Assembly (NCBI RefSeq): GCF_014204755.1
Contig: NZ_JACHLZ010000001.1
Span: 744,001 to 808,000 of the forward strand
DNA from: Brachybacterium aquaticum
Lineage (GTDB): Bacteria > Actinomycetota > Actinomycetes > Actinomycetales > Dermabacteraceae
Length of the DNA stretch: 64,000 bases
Direction of reading: 5' to 3'
Positions 35,135-44,763 of this stretch are shown piece after piece; positions within the stretch are counted from its first letter, which is position 1; the number at the start of each line of letters is the position of its first letter. The position numbers and the translations under genes were made by a program. The notes below the pieces were generated by a model. That model did no database searches. It saw only the letters and a program-made list of their open reading frames with translations, and was not told where the DNA came from.

Positions 35135-35956
35135 ATGACTTTCACCCTCGCCACCGTCAACGTCAACGGCCTGCGGGCCGCGGCCCGCAAGGGCATGACC
35201 GACTGGCTCGCGCAGACCGCGGCCGACGTCATCACCCTGCAGGAGGTGCGGGCGCCCGACGAGCTGCTCGCCGAGCTCGTGGGGGAGGGCTGGACGATCG
35301 TCGGCGAGGCCTCCGAGCTCAAGGGCCGCAACGGTGTCGCGATCGCCGCACGCACCTCGCTGGCCTCGATCGACCTGGAGGGCGTGCGCCGCGGCCTGCC
35401 CGGCCTCACCGAGCCCACCCACACCGGGCGCTGGCTCGAGGCGGACCTCGAGGACCCGCTCGGCGACGGGAAGCTCCTCACCGTCATCTCCTGCTACATG
35501 CACTCGGGCAACACCGAGAAGCCGCAGACGATGGCCGACAAGTACGAGTTCCTCGACGTCGCCATGGAGCGCCTGGCCCAGCTGCGCGCCGACGGCCGCC
35601 ACGTGGTCCTCACCGGCGACCTCAACATCGCCCACGCCAACAACGACATCAAGAACTGGAAGGGCAACCTGAAGTCCGCCGGCTTCCTGCCCGAGGAGCG
35701 CGCATACCTGGACCGGCTGCTGGTCGAGGGGGACTGGATCGACGTCCAGCGCCGCCTCGCCGGGGACGTGCCCGGCCCGTACACCTGGTGGTCCCAGCGC
35801 GGCAAGGCCTTCGACAACGACTCCGGCTGGCGGATCGACTACCAGCTCACCGACCCGGAGCTGGGGGAGCGGGCCACCTCCGCGCAGGTCGATCGTGCCC
35901 CCAGCTACGACACCCGCTGGTCCGATCACGCACCGCTGGTGGTCACCTACAGCTGA
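35135..35956 (+). CDS. Exonuclease III-family AP endonuclease
   Basis: Metal-dependent DNA repair nuclease of 273 aa in the endonuclease/exonuclease/phosphatase superfamily. Motifs are VNVNGLRAA, ITLQEVRAPDE, the catalytic GDLNIAHANNDIKNWK, and the C-terminal WRIDYQLTD followed by RWSDHAPLVV. The ATG at 35135 has no Shine-Dalgarno sequence, but CATACT lies at 35122-35127, so transcription would begin at the start codon itself (leaderless). The frame is open further upstream without conserved sequence. Confidence 0.9.
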   Translation: MTFTLATVNVNGLRAAARKGMTDWLAQTAADVITLQEVRAPDELLAELVGEGWTIVGEASELKGRNGVAIAARTSLASIDLEGVRRGLPGLTEPTHTGRWLEADLEDPLGDGKLLTVISCYMHSGNTEKPQTMADKYEFLDVAMERLAQLRADGRHVVLTGDLNIAHANNDIKNWKGNLKSAGFLPEERAYLDRLLVEGDWIDVQRRLAGDVPGPYTWWSQRGKAFDNDSGWRIDYQLTDPELGERATSAQVDRAPSYDTRWSDHAPLVVTYS

Positions 35957-36016
35957 GCGCCGTCGACCGCAGGACCTGCACCCCTCCGCAGCATCCCTTC
36001 CAGCACAGGAGCCACC

Positions 36017-36886
36017 ACGGCCGACCGTCGCACGCTCTCCCTGCCCGATGCCGAGATCGCCTTCCACGTCCACGGCCCGCTGCCACCGGCGGACGGTGAA
36101 CCCGTCCTGCTGGTCATCGGCCAGCCGATGACCTCAGAGGGCTTCGACGAGCTCGTCGTCGAGCTGCCGGAGCGCGCCGTGGTCACCTACGACCCGCGCG
36201 GGCTCGGGCAGAGCACCCGCAGCGACGGCAGCGCCGTGAACGATCCGCGCCTCCAGGCGGAGGATCTCCACGCCCTGATCGGCGAGATCGGCGGGCCGGT
36301 GGACGTGTTCGCCAGCAGCGGCGGTGCGGTCACCGGTCTCGCCCTGGTCTCCGCGCACTCCGGTGACGTGCGCACGCTGGTCGCCCATGAGCCGCCGATC
36401 CTCGGCGTGCTGCCCGATGCGGAGGCCGCGGAGCAGGCGAACGCCGCCGTCGGCCGTGCCTACCAGGAGCGGGGCTGGGGCGCGGGCCTCGCGGCCTTCC
36501 TCGGGCTGTCGATGTGGCAGGGCGAGTTCACCGACGAGTACTCCGCCCAGCCCCTGCCGGACCAGGCGCAGTTCGGGCTGCCCACCGAGGACGACGGCAC
36601 GCGGAACGATCCGCTGCTGTCCGGGGCGAGCGCACCCGTCACCGGCTACGAGCCGGACGTCGAGGCTCTGCGGGCATCGACCGCGAGGATCGTCCTCGGC
36701 GTGGGGGAGCGGACCGGCCAGGCGCTCACGGGACGCACCACCCGGGAGCTGGCCGCGCTGCTCGGTCAGGAGCCGGTGGTCTTCCCCGGCGACCACGGCG
36801 GGTTCATGACCGGGAACCCTGCCGAGCCGAACGACCCCGCCGCCTTCGCGGACCGGCTGCGCGAGGTGCTCACGGGCGCGTCCTGA
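36017..36886 (+). CDS. Alpha/beta hydrolase, apparent ACG start
   Basis: Hydrolase of about 289 aa. The oxyanion strand VLLVIGQPM is followed by DPRGLGQS, a nucleophile elbow FASSGGAV (Gly replaced by Ala before the Ser pair) and a late GDHGGF with the catalytic His. The conserved first strands lie upstream of the first in-frame ATG (36128) and are in frame back to 35957 without any ATG, GTG or TTG. An AGGAG site ends five bases before ACG 36017, exactly where a start would be expected. Either ACG is used, or the ATG mutated and the gene is failing, or a shortened protein starts at 36128. The substrate is unknown. Confidence 0.75.
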   Translation, partial: TADRRTLSLPDAEIAFHVHGPLPPADGEPVLLVIGQPMTSEGFDELVVELPERAVVTYDPRGLGQSTRSDGSAVNDPRLQAEDLHALIGEIGGPVDVFASSGGAVTGLALVSAHSGDVRTLVAHEPPILGVLPDAEAAEQANAAVGRAYQERGWGAGLAAFLGLSMWQGEFTDEYSAQPLPDQAQFGLPTEDDGTRNDPLLSGASAPVTGYEPDVEALRASTARIVLGVGERTGQALTGRTTRELAALLGQEPVVFPGDHGGFMTGNPAEPNDPAAFADRLREVLTGAS

Positions 36887-36937
36887 CCGCCATGGACGGC
36901 TCCGGGCGGCGCCGTCCGTCCCTCTGGCCCGCACGAC

Positions 36938-36974
36938 GAACGGGGTCCCTCCGCAGTGCGGAAGGACCCCGTTC
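36938..36974. terminator. Bidirectional terminator between the hydrolase and sdhB
   Basis: GAACGGGGTCC and GGACCCCGTTC, extended by CTCCGC/GCGGAA with one mismatch around an AGT loop, lie between convergent genes. Confidence 0.75.
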
Positions 36975-36995
36975 TCGGTCGGTGGGCGACCGGGC

Positions 36996-37757
36996 TCAGA
37001 CGCGGCCGCGGATCACGGCCTGCTTGACCTCGGCGATCGCCTTGGTCACCTGGATGCCGCGGGGGCATGCCTCGGAGCAGTTGAAGGTGGTGCGGCAGCG
37101 CCACACGCCCTCCTTGGAGTTCAGGATCTCCAGGCGCTGCTCGCCCGCGTCGTCGCGCGAGTCGAAGATGAAGCGGTGCGCGTTCACGATCGCGGCCGGG
37201 CCGAAGTACTGCCCGTCGGTCCAGAACACCGGGCACGACGAGGTGCACGCCGCGCACAGGATGCACTTGGTGGTGTCGTCGAAGCGCTCGCGCTGCTCGG
37301 CGGACTGCAGGCGCTCGCGGCTGGGCTCCTGGCCGGAGGCCACCAGGAACGGCATGACCTCCTTGTAGGAGTCGAAGAACGGCTCCATGTCGACGATCAG
37401 GTCCTTCTCGACCGGCAGGCCCTTGATGGGCTCGACGGTGATCGGCTTGTTGATGTCGAGGTCCTTCAGCAGCGTCTTGCAGGCCAGACGGTTGCGGCCG
37501 TTGATCCGCATCGCGTCCGAGCCGCACACGCCGTGGGCGCAGGAACGGCGGAAGGTCAGCGACCCGTCCAGGTGCCACTTGATCTCGTGCAGGGCGTCCA
37601 GCACACGGTCGGTGCCGTGCATCGTGACGGTGAAGTCCTCCCAGCGGGCCCCCGCATCGGTGTCCGGGTCGAAGCGCGCGATGCGCAGCGTGACCTGGAA
37701 CGAGGGGACCTCCTCGGCACCGGACTCGGCCTGGGGCTTCTCGGCGACGGCAGTCAT
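36996..37757 (-). CDS. sdhB: Succinate dehydrogenase iron-sulfur subunit
   Basis: Electron-transfer subunit of complex II, 253 aa. The [2Fe-2S] ligands are in RRSCAHGVCGSDAM with the later RLAC. The [4Fe-4S] set is CILCAACTSSCP and the [3Fe-4S] set is CRTTFNCSEACPRGI. The order sdhC-sdhD-sdhA-sdhB is complete on the minus strand; the sdhA stop and the sdhB ATG share one base. Probably last in the operon, with a terminator 22 bp beyond the stop. Confidence 0.97.
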   Translation of the reverse strand: MTAVAEKPQAESGAEEVPSFQVTLRIARFDPDTDAGARWEDFTVTMHGTDRVLDALHEIKWHLDGSLTFRRSCAHGVCGSDAMRINGRNRLACKTLLKDLDINKPITVEPIKGLPVEKDLIVDMEPFFDSYKEVMPFLVASGQEPSRERLQSAEQRERFDDTTKCILCAACTSSCPVFWTDGQYFGPAAIVNAHRFIFDSRDDAGEQRLEILNSKEGVWRCRTTFNCSEACPRGIQVTKAIAEVKQAVIRGRV

Positions 37758-39532
37758 CAGAACGTGCGCTCCTTCGGCTCGTAGCGGGTGATCACGACGG
37801 GCTTGGTGCCCAGGCGGATCGAGGTGCCCTCGAGGCCCGACTCACCCGGCAGGGTGCGGTAGGCCATGGTGTGCTCGAGGTAGTTGACGTCATCGCGCTT
37901 GTCGTAGTCCTCGCGGAAGTGACCGCCGCGGGACTCCTTGCGGTTCAGCGCGCCCAGCGCCACGATCTCGGCGAGGTCCAGGAGGAAGCCGAGCTCCACC
38001 GCCTCCATGAGGTCCAGGTTGTAGCGCTGGCCCTTGTCCTGGATGGCGACGGTCTCATAGCGCTTCTTCAGCTCGGCGATGCCCGCGAGCGCCGTGCGGC
38101 AGGTCTCCTCCGTGCGGAACACCTGGACGTTCGCGTCCATGAGCTCCTGGAGCTCGCTACGGATGTTGGCGATGCGGTCCTCGGTGGCGGGACGGTCGCG
38201 CAGGCGCTGCAGCAGCTCCACGGTCGGCTCCTCGACGCCCTCGGGCAGCTCCGGCAGGTCGACCTCGGCGGCGTGCTCCGCGGCGGCGATGCCGGCGCGG
38301 CGGCCGAACACGTTGATGTCCAGCAGCGAGTTGGTGCCCAGGCGGTTGCCGCCGTGCACGGACACGCACGCGGTCTCGCCGGCCGCGTACAGGCCCGGGA
38401 TCACGTCGGTCGCATTGGCGAGGACCTCGCCGCGGATGTTGGTGGGGATGCCGCCCATGCCGTAGTGCGCGGTGGGGAACACCGGCACCGGCTCCGTGTA
38501 CGGCTCCACACCCAGGTAGGTGCGGGCGAACTCGGTGATGTCCGGGAGCTTCGCGTCGATGTGCGCCGGCTCGAGGTGGGTGAGGTCGAGGTAGACGTAG
38601 TCCTTGTTCGGACCGGCGCCGCGACCCTCGCGCACCTCGTTGGCCATCGCACGGGCGACCACGTCACGGGGGGCGAGGTCCTTCAGGGTGGGGGCGTAGC
38701 GCTCCATGAAGCGCTCCATGTCCGCATTGCGCAGGATGCCGCCCTCGCCGCGGGCCGCCTCCGACAGGAGGATGCCCAGGCCCGCCAGGCCCGTCGGATG
38801 GAACTGGAAGAACTCCATGTCCTCCAGCGGGATGCCGCGGCGGAACGCCATCGCCGGGCCGTCGCCGGTGAGGGTGTGCGCGTTGGAGGTGGTCTTGAAG
38901 ATCTTGCCGAAGCCGCCGGAGGCGAACACGACCGACTTCGCGCGGAACACGTGGATCTCGCCGGTGGCCAGCTCGTAGGTGACCACGCCGGAGGCGCGCA
39001 CGCCCTCGTCGGAGCGGGGGTCGCCGGTCATGAGCACGTCGAGCACGTAGTACTCGTTGAAGAACTCCACCTGCTGCTTCACGCAGTTCTGGTAGAGGGT
39101 CTGGAGGATCATGTGGCCGGTGCGGTCCGCGGCGTAGCAGGCGCGGCGGACGGGCGCCTCGCCGTGCTCGCGGGTGTGACCGCCGAAGCGGCGCTGGTCG
39201 ATGCGGCCCTCAGGGGTGCGGTTGAAGGGCAGCCCCATCTTCTCCAGGTCGAGCACCGCGTCGATGGCCTCCTTGGCCATCACCTCGGCGGCGTCCTGGT
39301 CCACCAGGTAGTCACCGCCCTTGACGGTGTCGTAGGTGTGCCACTCCCAGTTGTCCTCCTCGACGTTGGCCAGGGCGGCGCACATGCCGCCCTGCGCCGC
39401 GCCGGTGTGGGAGCGCGTGGGGTAGAGCTTGGTGACGACGGCGGTGCGGGCGCGCTTGGAGGACTCCAGGGCCGCGCGCATGCCGGCGCCACCGGCGCCG
39501 ACGATCACCACGTCGTAGTTATGGGTCTGCAT
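37757..39532 (-). CDS. sdhA: Succinate dehydrogenase flavoprotein subunit
   Basis: Catalytic FAD subunit of 591 aa that oxidises succinate to fumarate. It has the Rossmann motif VVIVGAGGAGMRAAL, the FAD-linking segment TRSHTGAAQGG, the active-site FQFHPTGLAG, and the C-terminal SRGGHFREDY. The start at 39532 (MQTHNYD) is the only one adjacent to the FAD-binding strand; the frame stays open for 149 codons upstream, but that part is a shadow of sdhD. Confidence 0.97.
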   Translation of the reverse strand: MQTHNYDVVIVGAGGAGMRAALESSKRARTAVVTKLYPTRSHTGAAQGGMCAALANVEEDNWEWHTYDTVKGGDYLVDQDAAEVMAKEAIDAVLDLEKMGLPFNRTPEGRIDQRRFGGHTREHGEAPVRRACYAADRTGHMILQTLYQNCVKQQVEFFNEYYVLDVLMTGDPRSDEGVRASGVVTYELATGEIHVFRAKSVVFASGGFGKIFKTTSNAHTLTGDGPAMAFRRGIPLEDMEFFQFHPTGLAGLGILLSEAARGEGGILRNADMERFMERYAPTLKDLAPRDVVARAMANEVREGRGAGPNKDYVYLDLTHLEPAHIDAKLPDITEFARTYLGVEPYTEPVPVFPTAHYGMGGIPTNIRGEVLANATDVIPGLYAAGETACVSVHGGNRLGTNSLLDINVFGRRAGIAAAEHAAEVDLPELPEGVEEPTVELLQRLRDRPATEDRIANIRSELQELMDANVQVFRTEETCRTALAGIAELKKRYETVAIQDKGQRYNLDLMEAVELGFLLDLAEIVALGALNRKESRGGHFREDYDKRDDVNYLEHTMAYRTLPGESGLEGTSIRLGTKPVVITRYEPKERTF

Positions 39533-39609
39533 GTCGGGGGACTGCTCCGTTCCGGGTCGACCGTGTTCGGGAAGTGGGGGAGGGGCGGCCGGGCCGCCCC
39601 CGGGGGGCG

Positions 39610-40065
39610 TCAGCCCTCGCAGAAGGAGGGCAGCAGGCTCGGCTCGGCGCCGACGGGGCACGGATCGAAGGTGAAGATCACCAGGGTGCCCAGCACGATC
39701 GTGATGACCACCGCGAAGTACAGGACGGCCTTCAGCACCATGCGGGTGCGGTCGCCGCGGGCGTAGTCGTTGATGATCGTGCGCACGCCGTTGCCGCCGT
39801 GGATCAGGCCCAGCCACAGCATCAGCAGGTCCCAGACCTGCCAGAAGGGGGAGGCCCACTTGCCGCCCACGAAGGCGAAGTCGATGCCCTTGACGCCCTC
39901 GCCGAGCCACAGGTTCACGAAGAGGTGGCCGAACACGAGGATGACCAGCAGCGCGCCGGAGGCGCGCATGAACAGCCACGAGAGCATCTCGGTGTTCATG
40001 CCGCGCTGGCCGGTGCGGCGGTAGCGCGAGGTGGGATCGGGGATGGAGGTCGCGGAGGTAGGCAT
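39610..40065 (-). CDS. sdhD: Succinate dehydrogenase membrane subunit D
   Basis: Hydrophobic anchor of 151 aa with three membrane helices (about 29-48, 65-85 and 100-125), which helps bind haem and quinone. It follows sdhC by only a few bases. ATG 40065 has GGAG ten bases upstream; a GTG at 40074 overlaps the sdhC stop but lacks spacing from any ribosome-binding site. The helix stretch FMRASGALLVILVFGHLFVN holds a His in the position of the haem ligand. Confidence 0.9.
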   Translation of the reverse strand: MPTSATSIPDPTSRYRRTGQRGMNTEMLSWLFMRASGALLVILVFGHLFVNLWLGEGVKGIDFAFVGGKWASPFWQVWDLLMLWLGLIHGGNGVRTIINDYARGDRTRMVLKAVLYFAVVITIVLGTLVIFTFDPCPVGAEPSLLPSFCEG

Positions 40066-40070
40066 CGAGA

Positions 40071-40448
40071 TCACGCTCCGAACATGTGCATGAGGTGGCG
40101 GGGGGCGAAGCCGGCCATCAGGACGACCCACAGGATCACGACGCCCCAGAACAGGCCGCGCTGGCGCTTGGTGCCCTGGGACCAGAAGTCCACCAGGATG
40201 ATGCGCAGGCCGTTGAGGGCGTGGAAGATGATCGCGGCGACGAGGCCGAGCTCGCCGAGGCCGAACACGACGGTCTTGTAGTGCCCGATCACCTCGTTGT
40301 ACGCCTCGGGGGAGACTCGCACGAGGGCGGTGTCCAGCACGTGCACGAGCAGGAACAGGAAGATGAGCATTCCTGAGATGCGGTGGGCGACCCAGGACCA
40401 CATGCCCTCGCGTCCGCGATAGAGCGTCCCGGATTGGGCGGAAGCCAC
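40071..40448 (-). CDS. sdhC: Succinate dehydrogenase cytochrome b subunit
   Basis: Membrane anchor of 125 aa, first gene of the sdhCDAB operon. It shows WVAHRISGMLIFLFLLVHVLD and IIFHALNGLRIIL, the usual His and Arg positions of SdhC, over three helices. The GTG at 40448 has GGAGGAA five bases upstream. A possible -10 (TACGCT, complement of 40622-40627) lies in the 266-bp gap shared with the divergent manC. Confidence 0.93.
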   Translation of the reverse strand: MASAQSGTLYRGREGMWSWVAHRISGMLIFLFLLVHVLDTALVRVSPEAYNEVIGHYKTVVFGLGELGLVAAIIFHALNGLRIILVDFWSQGTKRQRGLFWGVVILWVVLMAGFAPRHLMHMFGA

Positions 40449-40702
40449 GGAGTTCCTCCAGAAGCGTCGGGATGGCGCCGGGAGCGGGGACGGTGCTCCG
40501 CGGCGCGCGGCGCGGACCCGCCGGGACCGAGGTCCCGGGGCCGTTGCGGCGCTGGGGCCGCCCGAGGGCGCCCGTTTCGCGACACGGCGACATCATCATC
40601 GCCCCCGACAGGGGCGTGGCCAGCGTAGCACCAGGCAGGAGCGGAGGCGGCGCACCCCGGCGCGGTTCGCGGAACGGACCCTGCGAGGCTCCTGAGCGCC
40701 GA

Positions 40703-40708
40703 TAACCT
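40703..40708 (+). promoter_or_regulatory. -10 box of manC (leaderless)
   Basis: TAACCT ends seven bases before the A of the manC ATG, and no ribosome-binding site is present, which suggests that transcription starts at the initiation codon. Confidence 0.5.
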
Positions 40709-40714
40709 GGACGC

Positions 40715-41983
40715 ATGCCCAAGGATCCGTTCGTCCCCGTGGTTCCCGCCGGAGGCTCCGGCACGCGACTGTGGCCTCTCTCACGCCGGGCGCGGCCCAA
40801 GTTCCTCCTCGACCTCACGGGGGAGGGCGCCTCGCTTCTCCAGCGCACCCTCGCGCGCCTCGCCCCGCTCGCCGACCGCGCGCCGATCGTGGTCACCGGG
40901 CGCGCGCACACCGACGAGGTCCGTGCGCAGCTCGGCGCCGGGGACGGCGCTGCCGACGGGGATGCCTCGAGCGCGGCCGACGGAGGCGCCCTGCCCGTCC
41001 GGGTTCTCGCCGAGCCCTCGGCGCGCAACTCCATGCCCGCGATCGCGCTCGCCGCGGCGCTCGTGGAAAAGGAGGAGCCCCGCGCCGTGATCGGCTCCTT
41101 CGCTGCCGACCACCTCATCGAGGACCAGGAGGGCTTCGCCCGCGCCGTCGCCGCCGCCCGCGACGCCGCCGAGCTCGGCTATCTCGTCACCCTCGGGATC
41201 GAGCCCACCTCGCCGTCCACCGGATTCGGGTACATCGAAGCGGCGGGTGAGGAGGCCGTGGGTGAGGAGGCCGCGGAGGAGGGCACCGCGGAGCAGCGCG
41301 CCGCGCAGGCGCTGCGCGACGTCGGCGCCCGGCCCGTGGTCCGCTTCGTCGAGAAGCCCGACCTCGAGACCGCCGAGCGCTTCGTCGCCGCGGGGCTGCG
41401 CTGGAACGCCGGCATGTTCGTGGTGCGCGCCTCGGTGCTGCTGGACGAGCTCGCCGCGCAGATCCCGGGACTCGCCGCCGGGGCGCGGGAGATCGCCGCC
41501 GCCCACGGCACGCCCGCCGAGCAGGAGACCCTCGAGCGCGTCTGGCCGCAGCTCACCGCGATCGCGATCGACCACGCCCTCGCCGAGCCGCTCGCCGCAC
41601 AGGGGAAGGTCGCCATGGTCCCCGCCGCCTTCGACTGGGACGACGTCGGGGACTTCGCGGCGCTCGCCCGTCAGCTGCGGGCGCGAGATGCGCGCGAGGG
41701 CGCGGCGAGCAAGGCGGCGGCCGACGGGCCCGACGAGCCCTCCGGGGGCGGCGGGGCCGACGGCTCCGACGTCCGGGTCGTGGGAAGCGCCACGATCGAT
41801 GCGCTCTCCTCCCGGGCCACGGTGTACGGTGCCACGCACCGCTATATCGCCCTGGTCGGGCTCGAGGGCATCAGCATCGTCGACACCGAGGACGCGCTGC
41901 TGGTGCTCGCCGACGACCGGGCGCAGGAGCTCCAGACCCTCGTCGGCCGCCTCGACGAGAAGGGCCTGGGCCGACTGCGCTGA
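40715..41983 (+). CDS. manC: Mannose-1-phosphate guanylyltransferase
   Basis: Makes GDP-mannose for cell-envelope glycans. The 422-aa protein begins with the nucleotidyltransferase signature VPAGGSGTRLWPLSRRARPKF and has AADHLI, FVEKPDLETAERF, WNAGMFV, and the late FDWDDVGDF. There is no fused isomerase domain. Two Ala/Glu-rich insertions (about 75-85 and 175-195) are longer than usual. It is transcribed away from sdhCDAB and appears leaderless. Confidence 0.92.
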   Translation: MPKDPFVPVVPAGGSGTRLWPLSRRARPKFLLDLTGEGASLLQRTLARLAPLADRAPIVVTGRAHTDEVRAQLGAGDGAADGDASSAADGGALPVRVLAEPSARNSMPAIALAAALVEKEEPRAVIGSFAADHLIEDQEGFARAVAAARDAAELGYLVTLGIEPTSPSTGFGYIEAAGEEAVGEEAAEEGTAEQRAAQALRDVGARPVVRFVEKPDLETAERFVAAGLRWNAGMFVVRASVLLDELAAQIPGLAAGAREIAAAHGTPAEQETLERVWPQLTAIAIDHALAEPLAAQGKVAMVPAAFDWDDVGDFAALARQLRARDAREGAASKAAADGPDEPSGGGGADGSDVRVVGSATIDALSSRATVYGATHRYIALVGLEGISIVDTEDALLVLADDRAQELQTLVGRLDEKGLGRLR

Positions 41984-42058
41984 CGCCGGCCCCCACCGCG
42001 AGCGGCGCAAGCGCCCGCAGGAGCCGGGCCCGGACCAGCAAGGACAGGAAGTACCGTC

Positions 42059-43291
42059 GTGGAGCAGTCGCAGCAGGTGCTGCCGGAGACCTCTCAGCAG
42101 CGGGCGATGCTCGGCCCCGAGGGTCTCATCGCCCGCACCGTCGCCGAGCACCGCGAGGACCTCCGAGACGTGCGGCGACACCTCCATCGCCACCCGGAGC
42201 TGTCCCATCAGGAGCACGCCACCACCGACTTCATCGCCGAGCAGCTCATTGCGCTCGGCCTCTCGCCGAAGCGCATGGCGCACACCGGGCTGATCTGCGA
42301 CATCCCCGGTGCCGACGAGTCGCTGGACCTCATGGCGCTGCGCGCGGACATGGACGCCCTCGGCATCCCCGAGCTCAGCACCGTCCCCTACCGCTCCACC
42401 GTGGACGGCGTCTCCCACGCCTGCGGTCACGACGTGCACATGAGCGCCGTGCTCGGCGCCGCCACCGCCCTGGTCCGCGTCGCCGACGCCGGCGCGCTGC
42501 GCCGCGGGGTGCGCCTGGTCTTCCAGCCCGCCGAGGAGATGCACCCCTGCGGCGCGCTCGAGCTCATCGGCCAGGACGTCCTGGCCGGGGTCGACTCGAT
42601 CCTGGCGCTGCACTGCGACCCGGGCGTGGACGTGGGGCACGTGGGCCTGAAGTCCGGGCCGATCACCTCGGCCACCGACCCGGTCAAGATCCAGGTGCGC
42701 GGCGCGGGCGGGCACACCTCCCGCCCCCACCTCACCCAGGACCTCGTCTACGCGCTCGGCTCGATCGCCACCCAGCTGCCCGCCGCGCTGACCCGTCGCA
42801 TGGACCCCCGCTCCGGCGTGAACCTCACCTGGGGCGCGATCCACGCCGGCTCCACCTTCAACGCGATCCCGTCCTCCGGCACCCTCGAAGGCACGCTGCG
42901 CTGCCTCGACCACGACGCCTGGGACCAGGCCGAGGAGCTGCTCGAGACCGTGCTCGCCGACCTCGTGCGCCCCTGGGGCGTGGAGGCCCGCGTCACCCAC
43001 GACCGCGGCGTGCCGCCCGTGTCCAACTCCCGCGAGACCGTCGAGGTGCTCGCCGCCGCCGTGCGCGGCGTGCTCGGCGCCGACAACCTCGACCCCACCG
43101 CCCAGTCCCTCGGCGGCGAGGACTTCGCCTGGTACCTCGAGAAGGTACCCGGCGCGCTCGCCCGACTCGGCACACGCACCCCCGGCGGGCGCACCTACGA
43201 CCTCCACATGGGCGACCTCATGATCGACGAGCGCGCGATCGGGATCGGCGCCTCCGTGCTCGCCGCCGCCTGCGTCCAGCGCGACCTCTGA
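42059..43291 (+). CDS. M20 family amidohydrolase (IAA-amino acid/hippurate hydrolase type)
   Basis: Zinc-dependent amidohydrolase of 410 aa, probably releasing amino acids from N-acyl conjugates in the cytoplasm. It carries the M20D motifs in order: LHRHPELSHQE, LRADMDALGI, HACGHDVHMSA (metal His), FQPAEEMHPCGA (catalytic Glu pair), and the late LGGEDFAWY. The GTG at 42059 follows ACAGGAAG. It lies 75 bp after manC, possibly co-transcribed. The precise substrate cannot be read. Confidence 0.9.
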   Translation: MEQSQQVLPETSQQRAMLGPEGLIARTVAEHREDLRDVRRHLHRHPELSHQEHATTDFIAEQLIALGLSPKRMAHTGLICDIPGADESLDLMALRADMDALGIPELSTVPYRSTVDGVSHACGHDVHMSAVLGAATALVRVADAGALRRGVRLVFQPAEEMHPCGALELIGQDVLAGVDSILALHCDPGVDVGHVGLKSGPITSATDPVKIQVRGAGGHTSRPHLTQDLVYALGSIATQLPAALTRRMDPRSGVNLTWGAIHAGSTFNAIPSSGTLEGTLRCLDHDAWDQAEELLETVLADLVRPWGVEARVTHDRGVPPVSNSRETVEVLAAAVRGVLGADNLDPTAQSLGGEDFAWYLEKVPGALARLGTRTPGGRTYDLHMGDLMIDERAIGIGASVLAAACVQRDL

Positions 43292-43539
43292 GGCGCGGGC
43301 CCGTCGGCCGACGTCGCTCCCGACCGACGGCCCCGAGCGACGCCCGTGACCTCGTCCGGCCACCCGCCGTTCACGGGGACGTCGCATCCGCGTCGATTTC
43401 ATAACGGTTCATGCACGGTCACGCGACCCGGGCCTTCCGGGGTCTCCGCGGGGCTACGCTCCGATCGCACCACGACAGCGACGTCGTCTCGGATCCTGGG
43501 GCGCACAGGCCCCGCATTTCCCCACCGGAGGAACCACCC

Positions 43540-44655
43540 ATGAAGAGCATCACGCGTGCCCTCGCCCTCGCCGGCGCCGGCGCCCTGACCCTCGCCGCCT
43601 GCGGCTCCGCCCCCGATGAGACCGCCGGCTCCGGCGGCAGCGACGCGGGCGGCGCCTCGAGCGACTACAAGGCCTGCATGGTCTCGGACTCCGGCGGCTG
43701 GGACGACAAGTCCTTCAACGAGTCCAGCTACAACGGCCTCCTGAACGCCGAGAAGAACCTCGGCATCCAGCAGCAGACCGCCGAGTCCACCACCGACTCC
43801 GACTTCGCCCCGAACATCAACAACATGGTCACCGAGGGCTGCGACCTGATCATCACGGTCGGCTTCCTCCTCGCCCCGGCCACCGGCACCGCCGCGCAGG
43901 CCAACGAGGGCACCGACTTCGCGATCGTCGACTCGACCGCCCAGGACGCCGACGGCAACCCGATCGAGCTCGACAACGTCAAGCCCCTCGAGTTCGACAC
44001 CGCCCAGGCCGCGTTCCTCGCCGGCTACCTCGCCGCCGGCATGACCGAGACCGGCAAGGTCGCCACCTACGGCGGCATGGACATCCCCACCGTCACCATC
44101 TTCATGGACGGCTACGCGGACGGCGTCGCGCACTACAACGAGACCCACGGCACCGAGGTCGAGGTGCTCGGCTGGAACAAGGACACCCAGCAGGGCTCCA
44201 TCGTGGGCACCTTCGAGGACCAGTCCAAGGGCAAGGCCGTCACCGACGAGTTCTACAACGCCGGCGCCGACATCGTCATGCCCGTCGCCGGCCCCGTGGG
44301 CGCCGGCACCCTCGCCTCCGCCAAGGAGGGCGAGGGCCGCAAGGTGATCTGGGTCGACGCGGACGGCTACGAGACAAACTCCTCCGATGCCGAGGCGCAG
44401 GCCACGATCCTCACCTCCGTCATGAAGGAGATGACCGTCGCGGTCGAGGACGTCATCACCGGCGCTGCCGGTGGCGAGTTCGACGCCACCCCGTACGTCG
44501 GCACCCTCGAGAACGGCGGCGTCGGCCTGGCGCCGTTCCACGATTTCGAGGATGATGTCCCCGCTGAGCTCGCCCAGGAGCTCGAGACCCTCAAGCAGGA
44601 CATCATCGACGGCAAGGTCGTCGTCGAGTCCGAGGCCTCGCCCGCGGGCGCCTGA
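43540..44655 (+). CDS. BMP-family nucleoside-binding lipoprotein
   Basis: Exported substrate-binding protein of 371 aa: a signal sequence ends in the lipobox LTLAAC with lipidated Cys21, then a Gly/Ser linker and the BMP (basic membrane protein) fold with DSGGWDDKSFNES and GGMDIPTVTIFMDGYADG. BMP proteins of this type bind nucleosides for ABC import. CCGGAGG precedes ATG 43540, at the head of a four-gene transporter cluster. The 248 bp upstream hold a possible -10 TACGCT (43455-43460). Confidence 0.93.
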   Translation: MKSITRALALAGAGALTLAACGSAPDETAGSGGSDAGGASSDYKACMVSDSGGWDDKSFNESSYNGLLNAEKNLGIQQQTAESTTDSDFAPNINNMVTEGCDLIITVGFLLAPATGTAAQANEGTDFAIVDSTAQDADGNPIELDNVKPLEFDTAQAAFLAGYLAAGMTETGKVATYGGMDIPTVTIFMDGYADGVAHYNETHGTEVEVLGWNKDTQQGSIVGTFEDQSKGKAVTDEFYNAGADIVMPVAGPVGAGTLASAKEGEGRKVIWVDADGYETNSSDAEAQATILTSVMKEMTVAVEDVITGAAGGEFDATPYVGTLENGGVGLAPFHDFEDDVPAELAQELETLKQDIIDGKVVVESEASPAGA

Positions 44656-44763
44656 GAGCCGAATGCATGACCGCGGTCCCCGCCCGCCCGGGCGGGGACC
44701 GCGTCCCATGTCCCCACCCCGCACCGCCGAACTGCTCGGTGCGTGCCGACGGAAGCGAGTGCT

